NCBI RefSeq assembly: GCF_963259705.1 | Contig: NC_081848.1 | Coordinates: 56,416,895 to 56,480,894 of the forward strand | DNA length: 64,000 bases | Reading direction: 5' to 3' | Source of the DNA: Myotis daubentonii | Lineage: Eukaryota; Chordata; Mammalia; Chiroptera; Vespertilionidae | Shown: in pieces, positions 1 to 12,400 of the stretch | How positions within the stretch are numbered: the first letter of the stretch is position 1 | How the letters are laid out: every line of letters starts with the position of its first letter | The notes under the pieces: generated by a model | The model's database searches: none | Told to the model about the DNA's origin: nothing | The model's input: only the letters and a program-made list of their open reading frames with translations | Made by a program: the position numbers and the translations under genes

Positions 1-334
1 GGAAGACAGCTGGGAGAGGGAGAGATTACTCGAGGACTGTGTTTTTACACTATCATTATCCAATTGCTTGCAGTGCCCATGGGCTCATTCTAAAGGGCCA
101 GCACCCCAATTCTCTTGGTCTAGCTCTAGCCTGCCATCTCCCTTTATGTCCAAGTTGCAATTCAGGTGAGTGGTTTCAGCTGATGAACATTTGTGGAAAT
201 CTACTCCTTACCAAGTTCCAGAACCAACCTCCAGTCCTTTTCCCATCCCTGGCTTCTTGGCCTTAATTTTTCCCATAGCACATACCTACCATGCTATATA
301 TTTTTCTTATTTTATTTATCTTTCTCTTAATAAA

Positions 335-490
335 AAATGCCTGTGTAGCACTTGCTATGTACCAAACACTGTTCTAATTTCTCTATTATTTCATTTAATC
401 CTCAAACAACTCAACCTGGCAGTGAATATTATTCTTGCCATTTTGTAAATGGGATGCACAGAGATGTTAAGTAGCTTGCCTATGATCATC
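335..490 (+). repeat. MIR SINE fragment
   Basis: The order 'ctatgtaccaaacactgttc', 'atttaatcctcaaacaac' and 'gttaagtagcttgcctatg' is the conserved MIR core and tail. It is a diverged, old copy. Confidence 0.65.
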
Positions 491-1499
491 CCATGGTAAG
501 TGGTGGGGGCCACACCTGTCAAGGGTCCCTGCTGTTCACCAGTAAACAATACTGTTCTATGGGGTTGGACATTTTCTCAGTTTGGTGCACTGTTGAATTT
601 TCGGTGTTTACATGCAGATGCTCAATGACTAGCTAGTGAAGGAATGAAGAAATGAGTGGATGAATGTTAGACATGGAGGATGAAATAGAGAGGTACTTGC
701 CTTCAAGGAGTTCATGGTCCCATTGAGGAAACAGGCAAAAGTTACTTCAATATCATATAAAGATGGCATTGTGGGGTCTAGGGGAGCACACAACATGCCT
801 GGCTTCTGGATGGCAGGGTTTTCCAGAGAAAGGACAGAGAAGGGGCTATGCACAGTGACATCTATCATCTCCTCCAAAATTCTCCTTGGGGACAGACACC
901 CCTTGTCTCTTCCTACCTTAACCTATAGGATTCCAGAAGATGATGGTGGCTCGATGGTGACAACGGAAGCGCAATGCGGTCGTGGCCAGGAGCATGAGCT
1001 CTGAAGAGATGGCCCGGAGTGAATTCTCACTCTACCAAACACTTGCTAGGTGACCTGGACAGATTCCCTAACCTGCCTGGGCCTTGGTCCTCTCATCTAT
1101 AGGATGGGGATAGCAAATGATGCAGACTCCCTAGGTTAGTGGAGGGGATTACATGACATATACCTGTAAAGGCATTTGGAACAGTGCACATAGCACAAGA
1201 AAGGCAATGTGCCAGCTCCAGTGGAGATAACCAATGCTCCTCTTCCATTGTACCTTGGTTGCTGGCTTTCAGGAGGGAATGGGAGAGAAGGGTGGGATTA
1301 AATATGCTTATTACTGTGACCCTTCTGCTGTGGCTTCGTCCTGTTTTCCAGAAGCAACTCAAAGCAGAGCAGAGACTATGTCTGCTTTTTTCACCACTAT
1401 TATCACTAGCACCTAGTATAATACCTGACACACAGTAGTTGCTCAATAAATGTTTGTTGAATAAGTGAAGTGCATGTGTGATTTTATTTATTTAATCTT

Positions 1500-1640
1500 T
1501 GTGAAGATAAATAACCATTTATTAATAAGTTGTTTCCACTTACAAATTAGGAACTAGAAGCTCAGCAAGGTTAAGTGACTTGTCCATTAACACACAGCCT
1601 GTAAACAAAACAGCCAGACTCAAAGGCCAAAACCCATGCT
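1500..1640 (+). repeat. MIR SINE fragment
   Basis: The segment has the MIR core order: 'aaattaggaactagaagctc', then 'aaggttaagtgacttgtcc', then a cacacagc tail. Confidence 0.55.
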
Positions 1641-2351
1641 CTTTCCTCCCCACCATTGCTACTCTCTGGACAAATATACATCATGTCCTATTTTCCAAAA
1701 TGGATTTTTTTTTCCTAGCCAGTAGGGCCGTCCCTGGTTGTAGAATCATCTCCGAATTCTATGACTCATATCTGAATCACAGAACTGTTGAGTAGTTGAA
1801 AGGGACTTTTGATGTCATCTTGACCTCCCACCCATTGTGGAAATTTCCTCTCCAATGTCTATCCAGATCATACTTGAATGCCTCCAATGATGGAACACTC
1901 TTTTTCTTCCTCTTCAATTAACAAGTTCTATAACTGGGCACTTTTAGAGTCAGAAAGAAGGTTCTGCATCTTTTGGGCCAACGGGCCTCTTTTTAGTTTC
2001 TATGTATTAGCTTATGCCGTCTTCCTAAGAGGCACACAGAATGCAGCAGCTGCCCCTTCACAAGGCAGTCTCTCAGAGTCACAGACAGCGCTCACATCCC
2101 TCTGGAGAACTGTTTCCTTCAAGTTAGTTGTTTCTAGTCCCCACAACAACTGTGGAGTGGCTCCTGTCCTAGACCTAGACCATCCCTGATATCAGGCAGT
2201 CCAAAGTGTTCAGAGCAAGGGTACCGCCTACTGGATAAAGTGTGAATTGCACCATGGGCTCTGCTCACCTGAGGACCTTCAGCAGTAGCTGGGACCCTGG
2301 CTCATGGTGTGAATAAAATAACTGCCTATGTTATTTTTTTAAAACTGACAC

Positions 2352-2542
2352 CCAAGGATATATTTTTATTGATTTTTAGAGAGAGAAACATTGATATGAG
2401 AGACACATCAATTGGTTGTTTTCTGTATGCACCCTGAAGGGGGATCGAATCAGCAACCTATGTATGTGCCCTGACCAGGAATCGAACCTGCCACCTTTTG
2501 GTGTACAGGACGACATTCCAACCAACAGAGCCACTGGTCAGA
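2352..2542 (-). mobile_element. VES SINE (old copy)
   Basis: On the minus strand the tRNA-like head ('ctctgaccagtggctctgtt') is followed by a B-box-like 'ggttcgattcc' region, an 'accaattgatgtgtctctca' body and an A-rich tail near 2352. It is more diverged than most copies here. Confidence 0.8.
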
Positions 2543-2718
2543 GAAATAACTGCTTATCTTAAAGAGTCATTGCTTTAGAGGCAGACCTAGTTGTTTTAAA
2601 TGTCTATCTTAAAGAGTGTCACTGAAGATTCCACTCTAAGGTGCCTCGTCAATCATGAGATTTCTGAAAAACTACAGGTTTGGGATTTCAATATTAGAAT
2701 TCAAATGGCTGTTTTTAA

Positions 2719-2939
2719 AAAAAGATATATTTTATTGATTTCAGAGAGAAGAAGGGAGAGGGAGAAAGAGACAGAAACATTAATGATGAGAGAGAATCAT
2801 TGATTGGCTGCCTCCTGCACGCCCCCTACTGGGGGGTCGAGCCTGCAACCCAGGCATGTGCCCTTGACTGGAATCGAACCCAGAACCCTTCAGTCCTCAG
2901 GCTGACGCTCTATCCACTGAGCCAAACCAGCTAGGGCTG
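2719..2939 (-). mobile_element. VES SINE
   Basis: The minus-strand reading starts 'cagccctagctggtttggct' (tRNA-like A box) and continues with a B-box-like 'gggttcgattcc'. It ends in the 'ctgaaatcaataaaatatat' tail. This is the typical vesper bat tRNA-derived SINE layout. Confidence 0.9.
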
Positions 2940-4000
2940 TTTTTTGTTTTTGTTGTTGTTTTTAAACAAAAAGGTGTGGAAGGAAAGAAATGAAAATGGT
3001 AATTTTTCTTTTATTTCTCCCCCTTGTCTTTATTTTCTAATATTTCTACAATGGATATTTGTTATAAGAAGAAAAATAACCACTACAAAGTTTCTAAAAA
3101 GAAAAGCAACACTAAAATCTTCCCCCACATTCCTTCCCTTTATTCCTTTCACTTTTCATGACTTGGGCATTTTGTCTACAACTGGGACATCTGCCCATGG
3201 GCAGGAGTGCCTTGGTGATATTTCTGTGGTGACATGGCCCGTGGTTCCGACAGCCAGGCTCCCCCCAGGTGTGGTCAACCAGACTCAAGCAGCATAATCT
3301 GACATTCACAACCAGGCTTCTCAACAGGGCTGCCAGGTAGTTTCTCCACATTATCCACCCCACCCTGGGTTCATGCCACAGTCAGGCTGCGTTTCCTAAT
3401 CTTACCTCTTGAAATCTGCACAGCACACTACTGGTCAGTGGTCATGTACTGGCCAGCCCTAGACTCCCCAGCTCTCTACCCTCCCAGCACACCCTCAGCC
3501 ACCCCCTCTTCCCTCCGTGGGAGCCAGAGCAGCTCCAAATGATGAAAAACAAATTCCCATTTAAATGAAGATCTATGGACCAGCTGAGTCACTCCTCTCA
3601 AGCAGGCTCCCAGCTAACCAGGCTTTACTCCAGCCCCAGTGTCATCTGAGGCTCTCTCCCTCCATCTGGAACTCTGGGGGGCATCTGGGTGCTCGGAAGA
3701 CTCACCCGGCAGCCTCTCACTGCAGCACATGTCCAGGGCCCCTCCCTCGGAGTCATCAGCAGTGTGGTTCTCTCTCTCCTTCCTGCAGCAGGATGAAAAA
3801 ACGGGAGATGAGGCTGGCATCAAGACAACCCTGAGCAAAGATCAAAAGCCTTCCTTTCTTGTACTGTGTCCCTTTGAATAACTCCACCCCACTCCATCAG
3901 GGGGACCTTAGGAAAAGACCAACAGAAGGGTCAGGCTGCAGAGCCAGAAGAATTCTGCAGGTATCTTCCATGTGACATCGGCAACAGTAGCATCGCTATG
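2940..4000. other. Non-coding stretch
   Basis: I see no recognisable gene, RNA or young transposon here. Open frames on both strands around 3112-3881 overlap each other and show no domain. Confidence 0.5.
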
Positions 4001-4006
4001 ACGACC

Positions 4007-4064
4007 ATCCTCCTCCTCCTCCTCCTCCTCCTCCTCCTCCTCCTCCTCCTCCTCCTCCTCCTCC
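4007..4064 (+). repeat. (TCC)n microsatellite
   Basis: About 19 uninterrupted TCC trinucleotides. One strand is a pure polypyrimidine tract and the other polypurine. It directly precedes a MIR copy. Confidence 0.95.
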
Positions 4065-4084
4065 TTATCATCATCTCTCGATTT

Positions 4085-4300
4085 CAAGATGGGCTTACCA
4101 TGGGCAAAGCACTTTACAAATTTTTATCACAGAGTCTTCATTGTGACCTCATGAATTAGGAATCATTAAACAGGCTCAGAGAAGTTCAAGAACTTGCCCA
4201 AGGTTACACACATCATTTGGGTGGGAGCTGGTATGAAATGACAATCTCGGACTCCAGGCTCATGCTCACTGCTGTGCTGTTCTGCTGCTTAGTTACTGAG
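4085..4300 (+). repeat. MIR SINE
   Basis: Contains 'gcaaagcactttacaaattt', 'caggctcagagaagttcaag' and 'aacttgcccaaggttacaca', followed by the 'ggactccaggctcatgctca' end. This is close to the full MIR layout. Confidence 0.8.
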
Positions 4301-5410
4301 GGTTTAAAAGTTGAAAGCACTGGTGAGCAAATAGAGGGGTCTGAGTAACACCGTCTGTGCCCAGCTCCCCAAGGACTGCAAGTGCCCTGTGCCTCAGGCA
4401 GTGGACAGTGGTATGCAAAATGCTTCTCCAGAAATAGCTAGAAGTAGCCATACATATATATTGCATATTCTAAACATTCTATTTCTTTCTGAAATCAGAA
4501 CACCCTCTTTCTAGACCATGAGGGCACCTTCCAGGATTACACTGGCGTCTAGCTTTCCCCCTTTACCCAATAAGCTGGAAAAAGATTGCTGTGGATCAGA
4601 CAGACCCCTGGAAGTGTCTATTAGACAGGCATCATCTAAGGGCAATGGCACAGCTCACAGGGGCTCCCGACTGTGGGAATGGCTGGAAATGCAGGTGTGG
4701 GCTCCAGTGGGCCCCGCCTGCCCTTCATGCCTCTGACTCCTGGCAGTGGGTGGCTGATCCGGGGCTGGGCACACCAACCAGGCTGGGCCAATCAGATGCT
4801 CTTGCCTGCACTTTTCTAACACACTCGGAGGGCCTGCAGCCTGGGGTTCTGGGGTTGAATCACGGCAGCTGCAGTGCCCTGGAGAAAAGGCCTGAAACAT
4901 CTGTTGCCGAGGGCCTCGGAGCTGCTGCATTCCGGCCCATCCTGAGTCTTGATTGGGCAACATGTCCACCGAGGCCATGAGATGCCGCAGAATCCTTTCA
5001 ATAACGTCCAACATTTTAGCTTCAGCTCGTGGGGTTGGAGTTCTGAGATTGGCAACCCAAAGGACCTTTAATACAGCCCCACTAGCATACTACTTTCAAG
5101 AAGCCCAAGAGGACAGCTGCCTCTCTGCCCACCAGTCCTGCAATCCTGCCTCTCGGACCAGCCCTGAGGCTGGGCTGAAATAATAAAGGGCAGACAGGCT
5201 GGGTGAAGGTGCTTGCAGCGGGCATTGCATTATATTCCATTCTTTCCTCATTGCAATTGGCACTGTCTCTGAGAATCCCAAATCTCAGAGCCGAGCTCTG
5301 CTGCAGAGAGGGCCCTTTAAATGTCTCCTGAGTCTTTCCACCTTTCTCCCTCTCCACCACCTCTATCTCGGTCCCAGCCAAGCATCTCATGCTTAGATTG
5401 CCGAGGCAAT
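4300..5410. other. Non-coding stretch
   Basis: No gene recognised. The open frames on both strands between 4518 and 5390 (60-130 codons) overlap each other and have no recognisable domain. Confidence 0.5.
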
Positions 5411-5621
5411 CTTTTTATTTTTATTTTTAATTGATTTCAGAGAGGAAGGGAGCGAGAGATAGAAATATCAGTGATGAGAGAGCGTCACTGATTGGCTACC
5501 TCCCACACGCCCCACACTAGGGATCGAGCCCACAACCCAGGCATGTACCCTGACTGGGAATCGAACCACGACCTCCTGGTTCATAGATTGATGCTCAACC
5601 TCTGAGCCATGCAGGCTGGGC
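5411..5621 (-). mobile_element. VES SINE with target-site duplication
   Basis: Minus-strand SINE with head 'gcccagcctgcatggctcag' and A/T-rich tail. The flanks repeat 'gaggcaatctttt' (about 5403-5417 and 5625-5637), consistent with L1-machinery insertion. Confidence 0.88.
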
Positions 5622-5879
5622 ATTGAGGCAATCTTTTAACTGGTCTCTGGCATCCACTCAGGCTGACCTCCAAAACATTCTCCATATGCTCCAATGCACA
5701 CATATGGCTGCAAAGGTTGTGCATTCTACAACCTGTACAACTGAATGGGGCAGGCTTGAGCTAGAATCGACTCTTTCCAAACTCAACATTTATCACATAA
5801 CCTTCCTTAAAAAATGACTCGGATGGCATCATACTGCACTTGGAACAAAGACAAAGATCCTTTAACAAAGTTTACCTGA

Positions 5880-6230
5880 CCTTGCATGGTCTGACCCGTG
5901 TTTATCCCTCCAGCCTTATTTCAGGACCCTTTCCCTCCTGACCTCTGCACTCTGGTCAGGCTCTTCTATGCAGGATGAGTTTGTACACGCTTTCCTCTCT
6001 ACCCAGAAAGCTCCCCCATCTCTACTTCTCAGTACTTTATACTCATAGCACTTGACACAATTTGAAATTTCACTTTGATTTATGCCATTATTTGATTAAC
6101 ATCTACCTCAACCATTAGACCAGAAGTTACAACAGGGTAGGAACCACCATTTCTGTTTTATTTTCAAAGTCTCACACATTGGCTGGCTCATAGTAAGTGT
6201 TCACTAAATACCTGCTGAGTAAATGAATGT
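5880..6230 (+). repeat. L2 LINE 3' region
   Basis: The order is that of L2 3' ends: 'ttgcatggtctgacccgtg', 'cagaaagctcccccatct', 'agaccagaagttacaacagg', then a 'gtaagtgttcactaaatacc' tail and 'gagtaaatgaatg'. Old and non-coding. Confidence 0.65.
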
Positions 6231-6475
6231 TGCCCTGACCATCTTGAAAAACCACCAGGAACCTCCAACATGGTTACCATCTGAGCTTCCTGGCTTGCAG
6301 GTCTTTGTTAAGCCACTTGGAACCCTCCTCCAGAGCTGTTGTCAAGAGCGGTCACAGAGTCACACATCTGGAGCAGTGACTGTGCAGAGGAGGAAACTGA
6401 GGCACAAAATGAGGTCTGACTTGTCCCAGGCCATACATCGCAACCATGGAAATTGGGATCAAGAATGCCTATCCT

Positions 6476-6699
6476 GCCCTAACCGGTTTGGCTCAGTGGA
6501 TAGAGCGTCGGCCTGCGGACTCAAGGGTCCCGGGTTCAATTCCGGTCAAGGGCATGTACCTTCGTTGTGGGCACATCCCCAGTCGGGGGTGTGCAGGAGG
6601 CAGCTGATTGATGTTTCTCTCTCATCGATGTTTCTGGCTCTCTATCCCTCTCCCTTCTTCTCTGTAAAAAATCAATAAAATATATTAAAAAAAAAAAAA
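6476..6699 (+). mobile_element. VES SINE, young copy
   Basis: Full-length copy with a good A box ('ggctcagtggatagagcg') and B box ('gggttcaattcc'), a body with 'gtttctctctcatcgatg' and an A tail ending about 6699. It is flanked by a perfect duplication of 'aagaatgcctatcct' (6461-6475 and 6700-6714). Another VES begins immediately after the right duplication. Confidence 0.95.
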
Positions 6700-6714
6700 A
6701 GAATGCCTATCCTT

Positions 6715-6960
6715 GCCCTAGCCAGTTTGGCTCAGTGGATAGCGCATCAGCCCTCGGACTGAAGGGTCCCAGGTTTGATTCTGGTCAAGGGCACGTACCT
6801 TGATTGCAGGTTTGATTCCCAGCCCTGGTCAAGGTGTGTGTGAGAGGCAACCAATCTCACATGGATGTTTCTCTCTCTGTGTCTCTCCCCCTCCCTTCCA
6901 CTCTCCCTAAAAATCAATGGAAAAATATCCTCTGGTGAGGATAAAAACAAAAAAAACAAC
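6715..6960 (+). mobile_element. VES SINE, second of a tandem pair
   Basis: It starts 'tgccctagccagtttggctc' and ends in A-rich sequence near 6940-6960. It abuts the target duplication of the preceding SINE. It is more diverged and carries a partial internal repeat of the 'tttgatt(c)c' region. Confidence 0.88.
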
Positions 6961-8340
6961 CACAAAAAACCCACCCGCTTATCCCTAACCTCCCCGTTCT
7001 GAGAAAGAGCTTTTTCTTTATCCTAAAGAACACCCCCGCCTAAGGACAGTCCCTGAGGGCTGCCCCCTAGCTGGGTGCAGAAAAGTAACCAAGGGATCCA
7101 GATACCTCTGGAAGGGGCCCCAAGGGTGACTCACAGACGCTTTTACACCTTAAGCCTCCCAGGCCCCAAGCTGTGTTCAGAATAGCTTGGTGCTGCATGC
7201 GTGCAGAGGACTCTATAAATAAGCTTCCTAGAAAATGACTAATTTCATAATCAGAAAAGCAGAAAGAGTAGCACCTCGAGTCTGTAGAGGAAAATGGAAT
7301 AAGAACCTGCAGTCGAAGGACTCCAGGTACCCTCAGCCCAAACCCACATGTCTAGGCTGTTCAGGGGAGGGTTTTAATTAGATTCCCAGAGAAGATGGTC
7401 CATTCAGGCTACATGGAGAAGCCCAGTCTCTGGGCACTGCCCTCCCTTCTCCTCGCCAAGAGCAGAAATAGCTGCTTGCAGAAGATTGCTGCAGGCTCCT
7501 TCTAGCTCCTTCTCCACTTCTATCAGTGGGCAAAGGAGCAGAAAACCGTGACAACAGGCAGCGACTTGCTGGAGTGGCCACCCACTGTTGCTCTTCGAAC
7601 CAGAAAACCCTGGAGACAAAGGGACATCACCTCGCCTGTCCCTCCCTCAGTGATGGAGAATGTCTGGGAGGGAACCAAGGCCATTTGCCTTATTTAACAA
7701 GCAGTTGCTGAGCATCTCCTATGAGCAGGCACCAGAGCTGTCCCGGGAATACAGTGACGGACATGCCCGGCCCCTCCCTCCACAGCTCCCAGTCCTCCTG
7801 GGGAGACACATGTGCAAACATGATGTACCCACGTCTGCTTTCACTGATACATGCATGTGACACCTTGGGAAGAGCTCAGCTCAGCTTGTGGTGAGGGGGC
7901 GGGGGGCGGGGGGAGGAGGACGTCTTCTCCAAGGGGAAGATAGCAACTGGTTCCTAAAGGATGTTTCCAGGTGGAGGAGGGATCACAAGGGAAAGACCTC
8001 CATTTTCTAGTGCACATAGCAAGAGCCAGGCCCGGGGGCGCGAGATGTATGGAACATTTGGTGCTAACTGGAAGTAGGTTGGTCAATGGGATGAGGAAGC
8101 GATGGGGGCTAAGCCTCAGCAGAAGAACACGAGCAAGAAGCAGGCCTGGCTGCCGGGAATCCTGCCTCCTGGGGTGGGCAGCCCTCTCCCGCCCGACCAT
8201 GGGGCTCCCCACACGGAGAGGTGCCACAGGCTCCTCCACCCATGGCCTGGGCCGGGGAGGTTAGTAACAGGAAGTGGAGCCAGCAGCTCTAAGAAACGGA
8301 CATTAGCCCCAGCTTAGGGCATCTGTTCTGGCCCCAACTA
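6961..8340. other. Non-coding stretch
   Basis: No gene identified. Overlapping open frames on both strands between about 7378 and 8317 share a GC-rich segment and show no protein family features. A poly-G-rich run lies near 7897-7918. Confidence 0.5.
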
Positions 8341-8344
8341 ACTC

Positions 8345-8820
8345 CTTTTTTTTTATTGTAGCAAAATTCACATAACATAAAATTCATCATTTTAACCATT
8401 TCAAGGTATACAATTCAATGGCACTTAATACATTCACAATGCTGTTCAACCAACACCATTATCCAGTTCCAGACGTTTTCATCACCCCGAAAGGAAACCC
8501 CATACCCATGAAAGAGTTATTACCTATTCTCCCCTCTCCCAGGCCCTGGCAACCACTAAGCTTCATATTTCCATATGTTTGCCTATTCTGATTATTTCAT
8601 ATAAATGGAATCATATAAAGTATGTAGGTCTTTTGTGTCTGGCTTCTTTTGCTCAGCATAATGTTTTCAAGGTTCATGCAATTGTAACAGTACTTCATTC
8701 CTTTTCTGGCTGACTATTTGACTGAAAGAATGTACTATATTTTATTTTTCCGTTCATCAGGCGATGGGCATCAGGATTGTTTCCTCCTCTGGGCTCTTGT
8801 GAACGGTGCCTCTGTGCATC
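8345..8820 (-). repeat. Old L1 3'-UTR fragment
   Basis: The sequence around 'gcaaaattcacataacataa', 'aaccatttcaaggtatacaa' and 'ggcttcttttgctcagcataat' is the widely dispersed 3' end of an old mammalian L1 subfamily, here antisense. No ORF2 remains. Confidence 0.75.
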
Positions 8821-9155
8821 AAAAGCCTCACTGAAATTCTGTCCTCAACATGCTTATGACTTGGGGCAATTCCCTCTCACCCTGGGTCCCTGAGGTCTCA
8901 TCTATAAAGCAAGTGGTCAGACTCTAAGTCCCTTGCAGCTTCAATATCATCACATCATCAGTGCATTCACATGTGTGAAGGTAATGTGCACTACACAGCG
9001 ACTCCACCGTGCTGGGTGCTGCAGACCCCTGGCCCAGCCTGCCCCATCTTCTCAGAGATCGGGGCTGGTTGGGGAGACAGAATAGGTAACTGCTGTGGCT
9101 GGATGATGTATTCTATCAGAGGTCCATCCAAGATGGGTTGGGAGCACTTCACTTT

Positions 9156-9352
9156 TTAAAAAAAAATATATTTTGATTTTTTACAGAGAGGAAGGGAGAG
9201 GGAGAGAGAGAAACATCGATTCAGCTGCCTCCTGCACACTCCCTACTGGGGAGGTGCCCGCAACCAAGGTACATGCCCTTGACCGGAATCAAACCCGGGA
9301 CCCTTCAGTCCGCAGGCCGACGCTCTATCCACTGAGCCAAACCGGTTAGGCG
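9156..9352 (-). mobile_element. VES SINE
   Basis: The minus-strand head 'cctaaccggtttggctcagt' is followed by a B-box region and a 'ctctctctccctctcccttcc' type body near the A-rich tail. The flanks repeat 'gggagcacttcact'. Confidence 0.92.
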
Positions 9353-9659
9353 GGAGCACTTCACTTCTACCTGGGGGTGGGATGTGGGGTGAGTGGGTGC
9401 AGTTAAGAGGCATCCTGTAGTGGATGCCAGGGGTGCTCATGACTTAGGCAGAGTAATAACTGCTTAGGCAGAGAGACAGCTGACAGGTTTGGGGAGGGAG
9501 GCAGAGGAGGAGCTGGGGTGCTGAAACCAGGATTCTTAGATGGGAGGCTGAGCCCCCAGGAATCTCCTGTCCCAACCCCAGACTAACAAGCCCTCTACCT
9601 TGGGCTATACACTCCAAAGCTGCTGGGGCCCTCTAGACACCCCTTTCTGTCAACACAGA

Positions 9660-9860
9660 GCTCCTACTACCCTCCTGAAGCTCTGACCCCAGCAGACTCC
9701 CCCATTCCCTGAATCAGACCTGTCTACTCCCACCTCTAGGCTTTTGTTTATGCTGTTCCCTCAGCCTAGAATTTCCTTTCCCCCTCCTGCCCAGTCTTAC
9801 TCATCCCCAACATTACCTCTTCCACAAAGCACTCCCTGATCTCTGGGAAGAATCAAGCTC
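9660..9860 (+). repeat. L2-like fragment
   Basis: The run 'cttttgtttatgctgttccc', 'tagaatttcctttccccct' and 'cacaaagcactccctgatc' is characteristic of the L2 3' region. Confidence 0.55.
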
Positions 9861-11570
9861 TCTCATCTAGGCCCCCCCACCCCTCCCCATCTTACACTTC
9901 CCTCTGCCTCTTACTTTGTCTGCTGCTATAGGCAGCTGTTTATGCACCTGCCTCCTCACTGGGCTTCCAGTGACTAGGAGCATCCCAACACCCTCAGCCA
10001 CCTCTGCACCCAGGTGTTCAGCACAAGGCTTGAGTCTGTAGATGTACAAACGGTCAAATGGAGGGCATGGCAGGGTCTTGGGGTTGGTGGCTTCGGGGAC
10101 TCTGGAACGGCAGACTCTAGCTAGGAGCTTCCCAACGACAGCCAGGAAAAGCCCACATGCCATCCAGATCTCATCAGCATGGTCAGTGTGCAGGGGCAGA
10201 GGACATGCTGGTTCCAGAACAAGGGGTCAGGCTGACGACCTCATGCAAATGAGCCCCAGGTCCCAGAGCACGCATGCGCAAGGAGAGGGCTTGCCCTCCT
10301 TATCGGGAAGAGCTGCAGGGTAGCTCTTCTCTCATCATTCTCTCATCATTCCTCTCCTCACTCTCTCATCATTCATTCCCAAGGTGAGGAAGGTGCCACC
10401 TGGAACCAGGGCAGGGAGCTTTCTCAGCGAAAAGCACACTGGAAACAGGAATGCAGGAGAGAGGCCAGTTTTAGAACATCCAGGTAGGGAAACGGAGGCA
10501 AGAGTGACTTGCCTCAGGTCACATGGTGTGCGAACAGTTATTTCCAGGTGGTTAACAAAATCCTGATTTTTGTTTCAGGAGTTCTCTCTCTTCTTCTGGC
10601 GCCCTGTCTGTTCCTTGTCATAGGAAGGGCCCAAGACCAGGGGTCAGCCACCTGTCATTCTGTGTCATACCCCAACGCTTTCTGATAAGTAGCTCTTCTG
10701 CCTAAGTTCCCAAGATCAGTTTTTGTTGCTGGCAACCAAAGGACCCAGACTGATACGTGCAGCAAAACTTGTGGAGAGATAGGCGCTGAGCCCAGGACTC
10801 CCAATGCTTAGTTCACTGCTATTTCTATCCTGCCAAGCTGCCTACCCTCTCTGCCCAGCTGTCCACTGTCCAGCCATCTGTCCCCACGTCTGAGCAGACT
10901 GCAAACTTGGAGTGTTCTGCATCCCAAACACAGGGTCTGAGTGTTCTCTGCTTGGGATGTGCCCGGATAAATGATGACTTCTCCTCCATCCTGCTCTGCT
11001 GTTAGGAGACGGGGGTGTGAGTGTGGCAGAGACCCAAGGAAAGGGAAGATGGAAGTGTGCCGGAGAGGCCCAGCCTACAGAGGTGCTACAGGCTGACCTT
11101 TCTTTAAGGTCAAGCTTCAGTTCTGGGGCTGTCATGGTTTAATGAGGCAGATGGTGGTGGAGCGGCAGGAAACCAGCAGGGGGCGCTCCGGGTACCAGGG
11201 AAACCAGGCCTTGGGCCATGGAGCCTAGGCAAAAGCTGCCCCACCAAGTGTGGAGGGCAGACCCCACCCACGCCAGTCATTGATGGAGGCCTATTCAGCT
11301 GTAATGATGAGAACAGGCCTTACCTGTGCTGTGGATAGTCTTACCCTTTGGTGGACAGGAGCCCAAAGTAAGAGCAGGATTTCAGAGTTCAACGTTCATC
11401 TGGTTTAACTCTGCTCTCCTAGACTGAAAACACTCCATTCTGCCCCGTCTGTCTACATCCCCTCTATTCCCCAGGCATACAGTTTAATTTACAAGGAGAA
11501 AACAGGCGATCACAAACGTGAAGGCGAGATCACACCTCTTGTGGGGGCGTTCTGGTATTTCCATTTAGTT
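9861..11570. other. Non-coding stretch containing a CTCF-like site
   Basis: No gene identified. A short CTCTCATCATT-type repeat lies near 10330-10378. The only notable element is the CTCF-like motif annotated separately. Confidence 0.5.
11172..11188 (+). promoter_or_regulatory. Strong CTCF-like motif, plus orientation
   Basis: The sequence 'accagcagggggcgctc' matches the CTCF core consensus (CCASYAGRKGGCRS) at every core position. It lies outside any transposon that I recognise. A similar motif in the opposite orientation is at 30008-30025, beyond the CpG island, so the pair is convergent. Occupancy is not shown by the sequence. Confidence 0.6.
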
Positions 11571-11579
11571 TGACACTCG

Positions 11580-11790
11580 CTCTTACCAATAATGCCTTGG
11601 AATGCACTGTCTTCCCTGGAAAGGCCCCCTCTTCCCTCCTCTGCTTGGAAAACTCTTAAAGACCCTTCCAACACCCCGCTCAAATGTCGCCTCCTCAGCG
11701 GAACCCTCCCCGACTCCCTCAGGAAGATCTGGGTACTCTCTTTTCTGTTTCCACCTCTGCGTTTGGTAATCATCTATTGATTCCTGTACC
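11580..11790 (+). repeat. L2-like fragment
   Basis: Contains 'gcttggaaaactcttaaaga', 'gctcaaatgtcgcctcctc' and 'ccctccccgactccctcagg', which are L2 3'-region signatures. The open frames here are not credible genes. Confidence 0.5.
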
Positions 11791-11834
11791 CCCGCCTCAC
11801 ACTGTGGGTTCCAATCCTTGCGGCCTCTTATTGC

Positions 11835-12060
11835 CGAGTACTTACTGTGTGCTGGGTACCGTGCCAAGCACTGTGCATGACATCATTCATTTCTCACTAT
11901 AACCCTATGAGCTAAACCCAGTTATCAGCCCCTCCTACACGTATGGAGATCGGGACATGAAGAGACTGAGTCACTTGCTCAAGGTCATACAGTTGGTAAG
12001 TGGAAGAAGCAGGCTTCAAACGGAGTTTACCGCCACGCTAGGCCCAGCCTTTATGTAAAC
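11835..12060 (+). repeat. MIR SINE
   Basis: Contains 'gagtacttactgtgtgctgg', 'tgagtcacttgctcaaggtc' and 'acagttggtaagtggaagaa', the canonical MIR order. Confidence 0.75.
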
Positions 12061-12199
12061 CATTAGGTTTACAGACTGTTATATGAACTTTCCTGTTTCC
12101 CATGCTTAATACTCTATGTGGCACTGGGTACATATTCAAGACATATTTCTTGGAAAAATAAACGAAAAGCAGGCTAGAGTTGGAGCATGTATAAAGAGC

Positions 12200-12400
12200 T
12201 CATTAAAATCACCACAAAGCACAGGCTTTGGGATTGGGCTGCTCGGGCATGAATCAAGGCTCTCTCACTGGCTGCCAGATCTTGAGCAAGATACTTTACT
12301 TCTCTGTGCCTCAGTCTTCTCATCTGTAAAATGGACCAGCAATAGCACCTAACTCATAATATTGTTGAGATGAGTGAACAGGACAATCTTAGAAGAATGC
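12200..12400 (+). repeat. MIR SINE (5' half)
   Basis: Contains 'aagcacaggctttgggattg', 'tgagcaagatactttacttc', 'cctcagtcttctcatctgta' and 'aaatgg', typical of MIR. Confidence 0.7.

Larger units (their letters stand above)
1..2350. other. Non-coding stretch with ancient repeats
   Basis: No convincing coding exon is visible; the open frames are short and lack family resemblance. The stretch contains MIR-like pieces near 335-490 and 1500-1640, and an L2-like 3' end near 1385-1475 that finishes in a 'gctcaataaatgtttgttgaat' type tail. The rest looks like ordinary intergenic or intronic sequence. Confidence 0.6.

Noticed and set aside
6476..6560. tRNA gene
   Set aside because: The A and B boxes belong to the head of a VES SINE; no full cloverleaf is evident.
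6223..6678. 151-codon frame
   Set aside because: Half of it lies in a VES SINE; no protein features.
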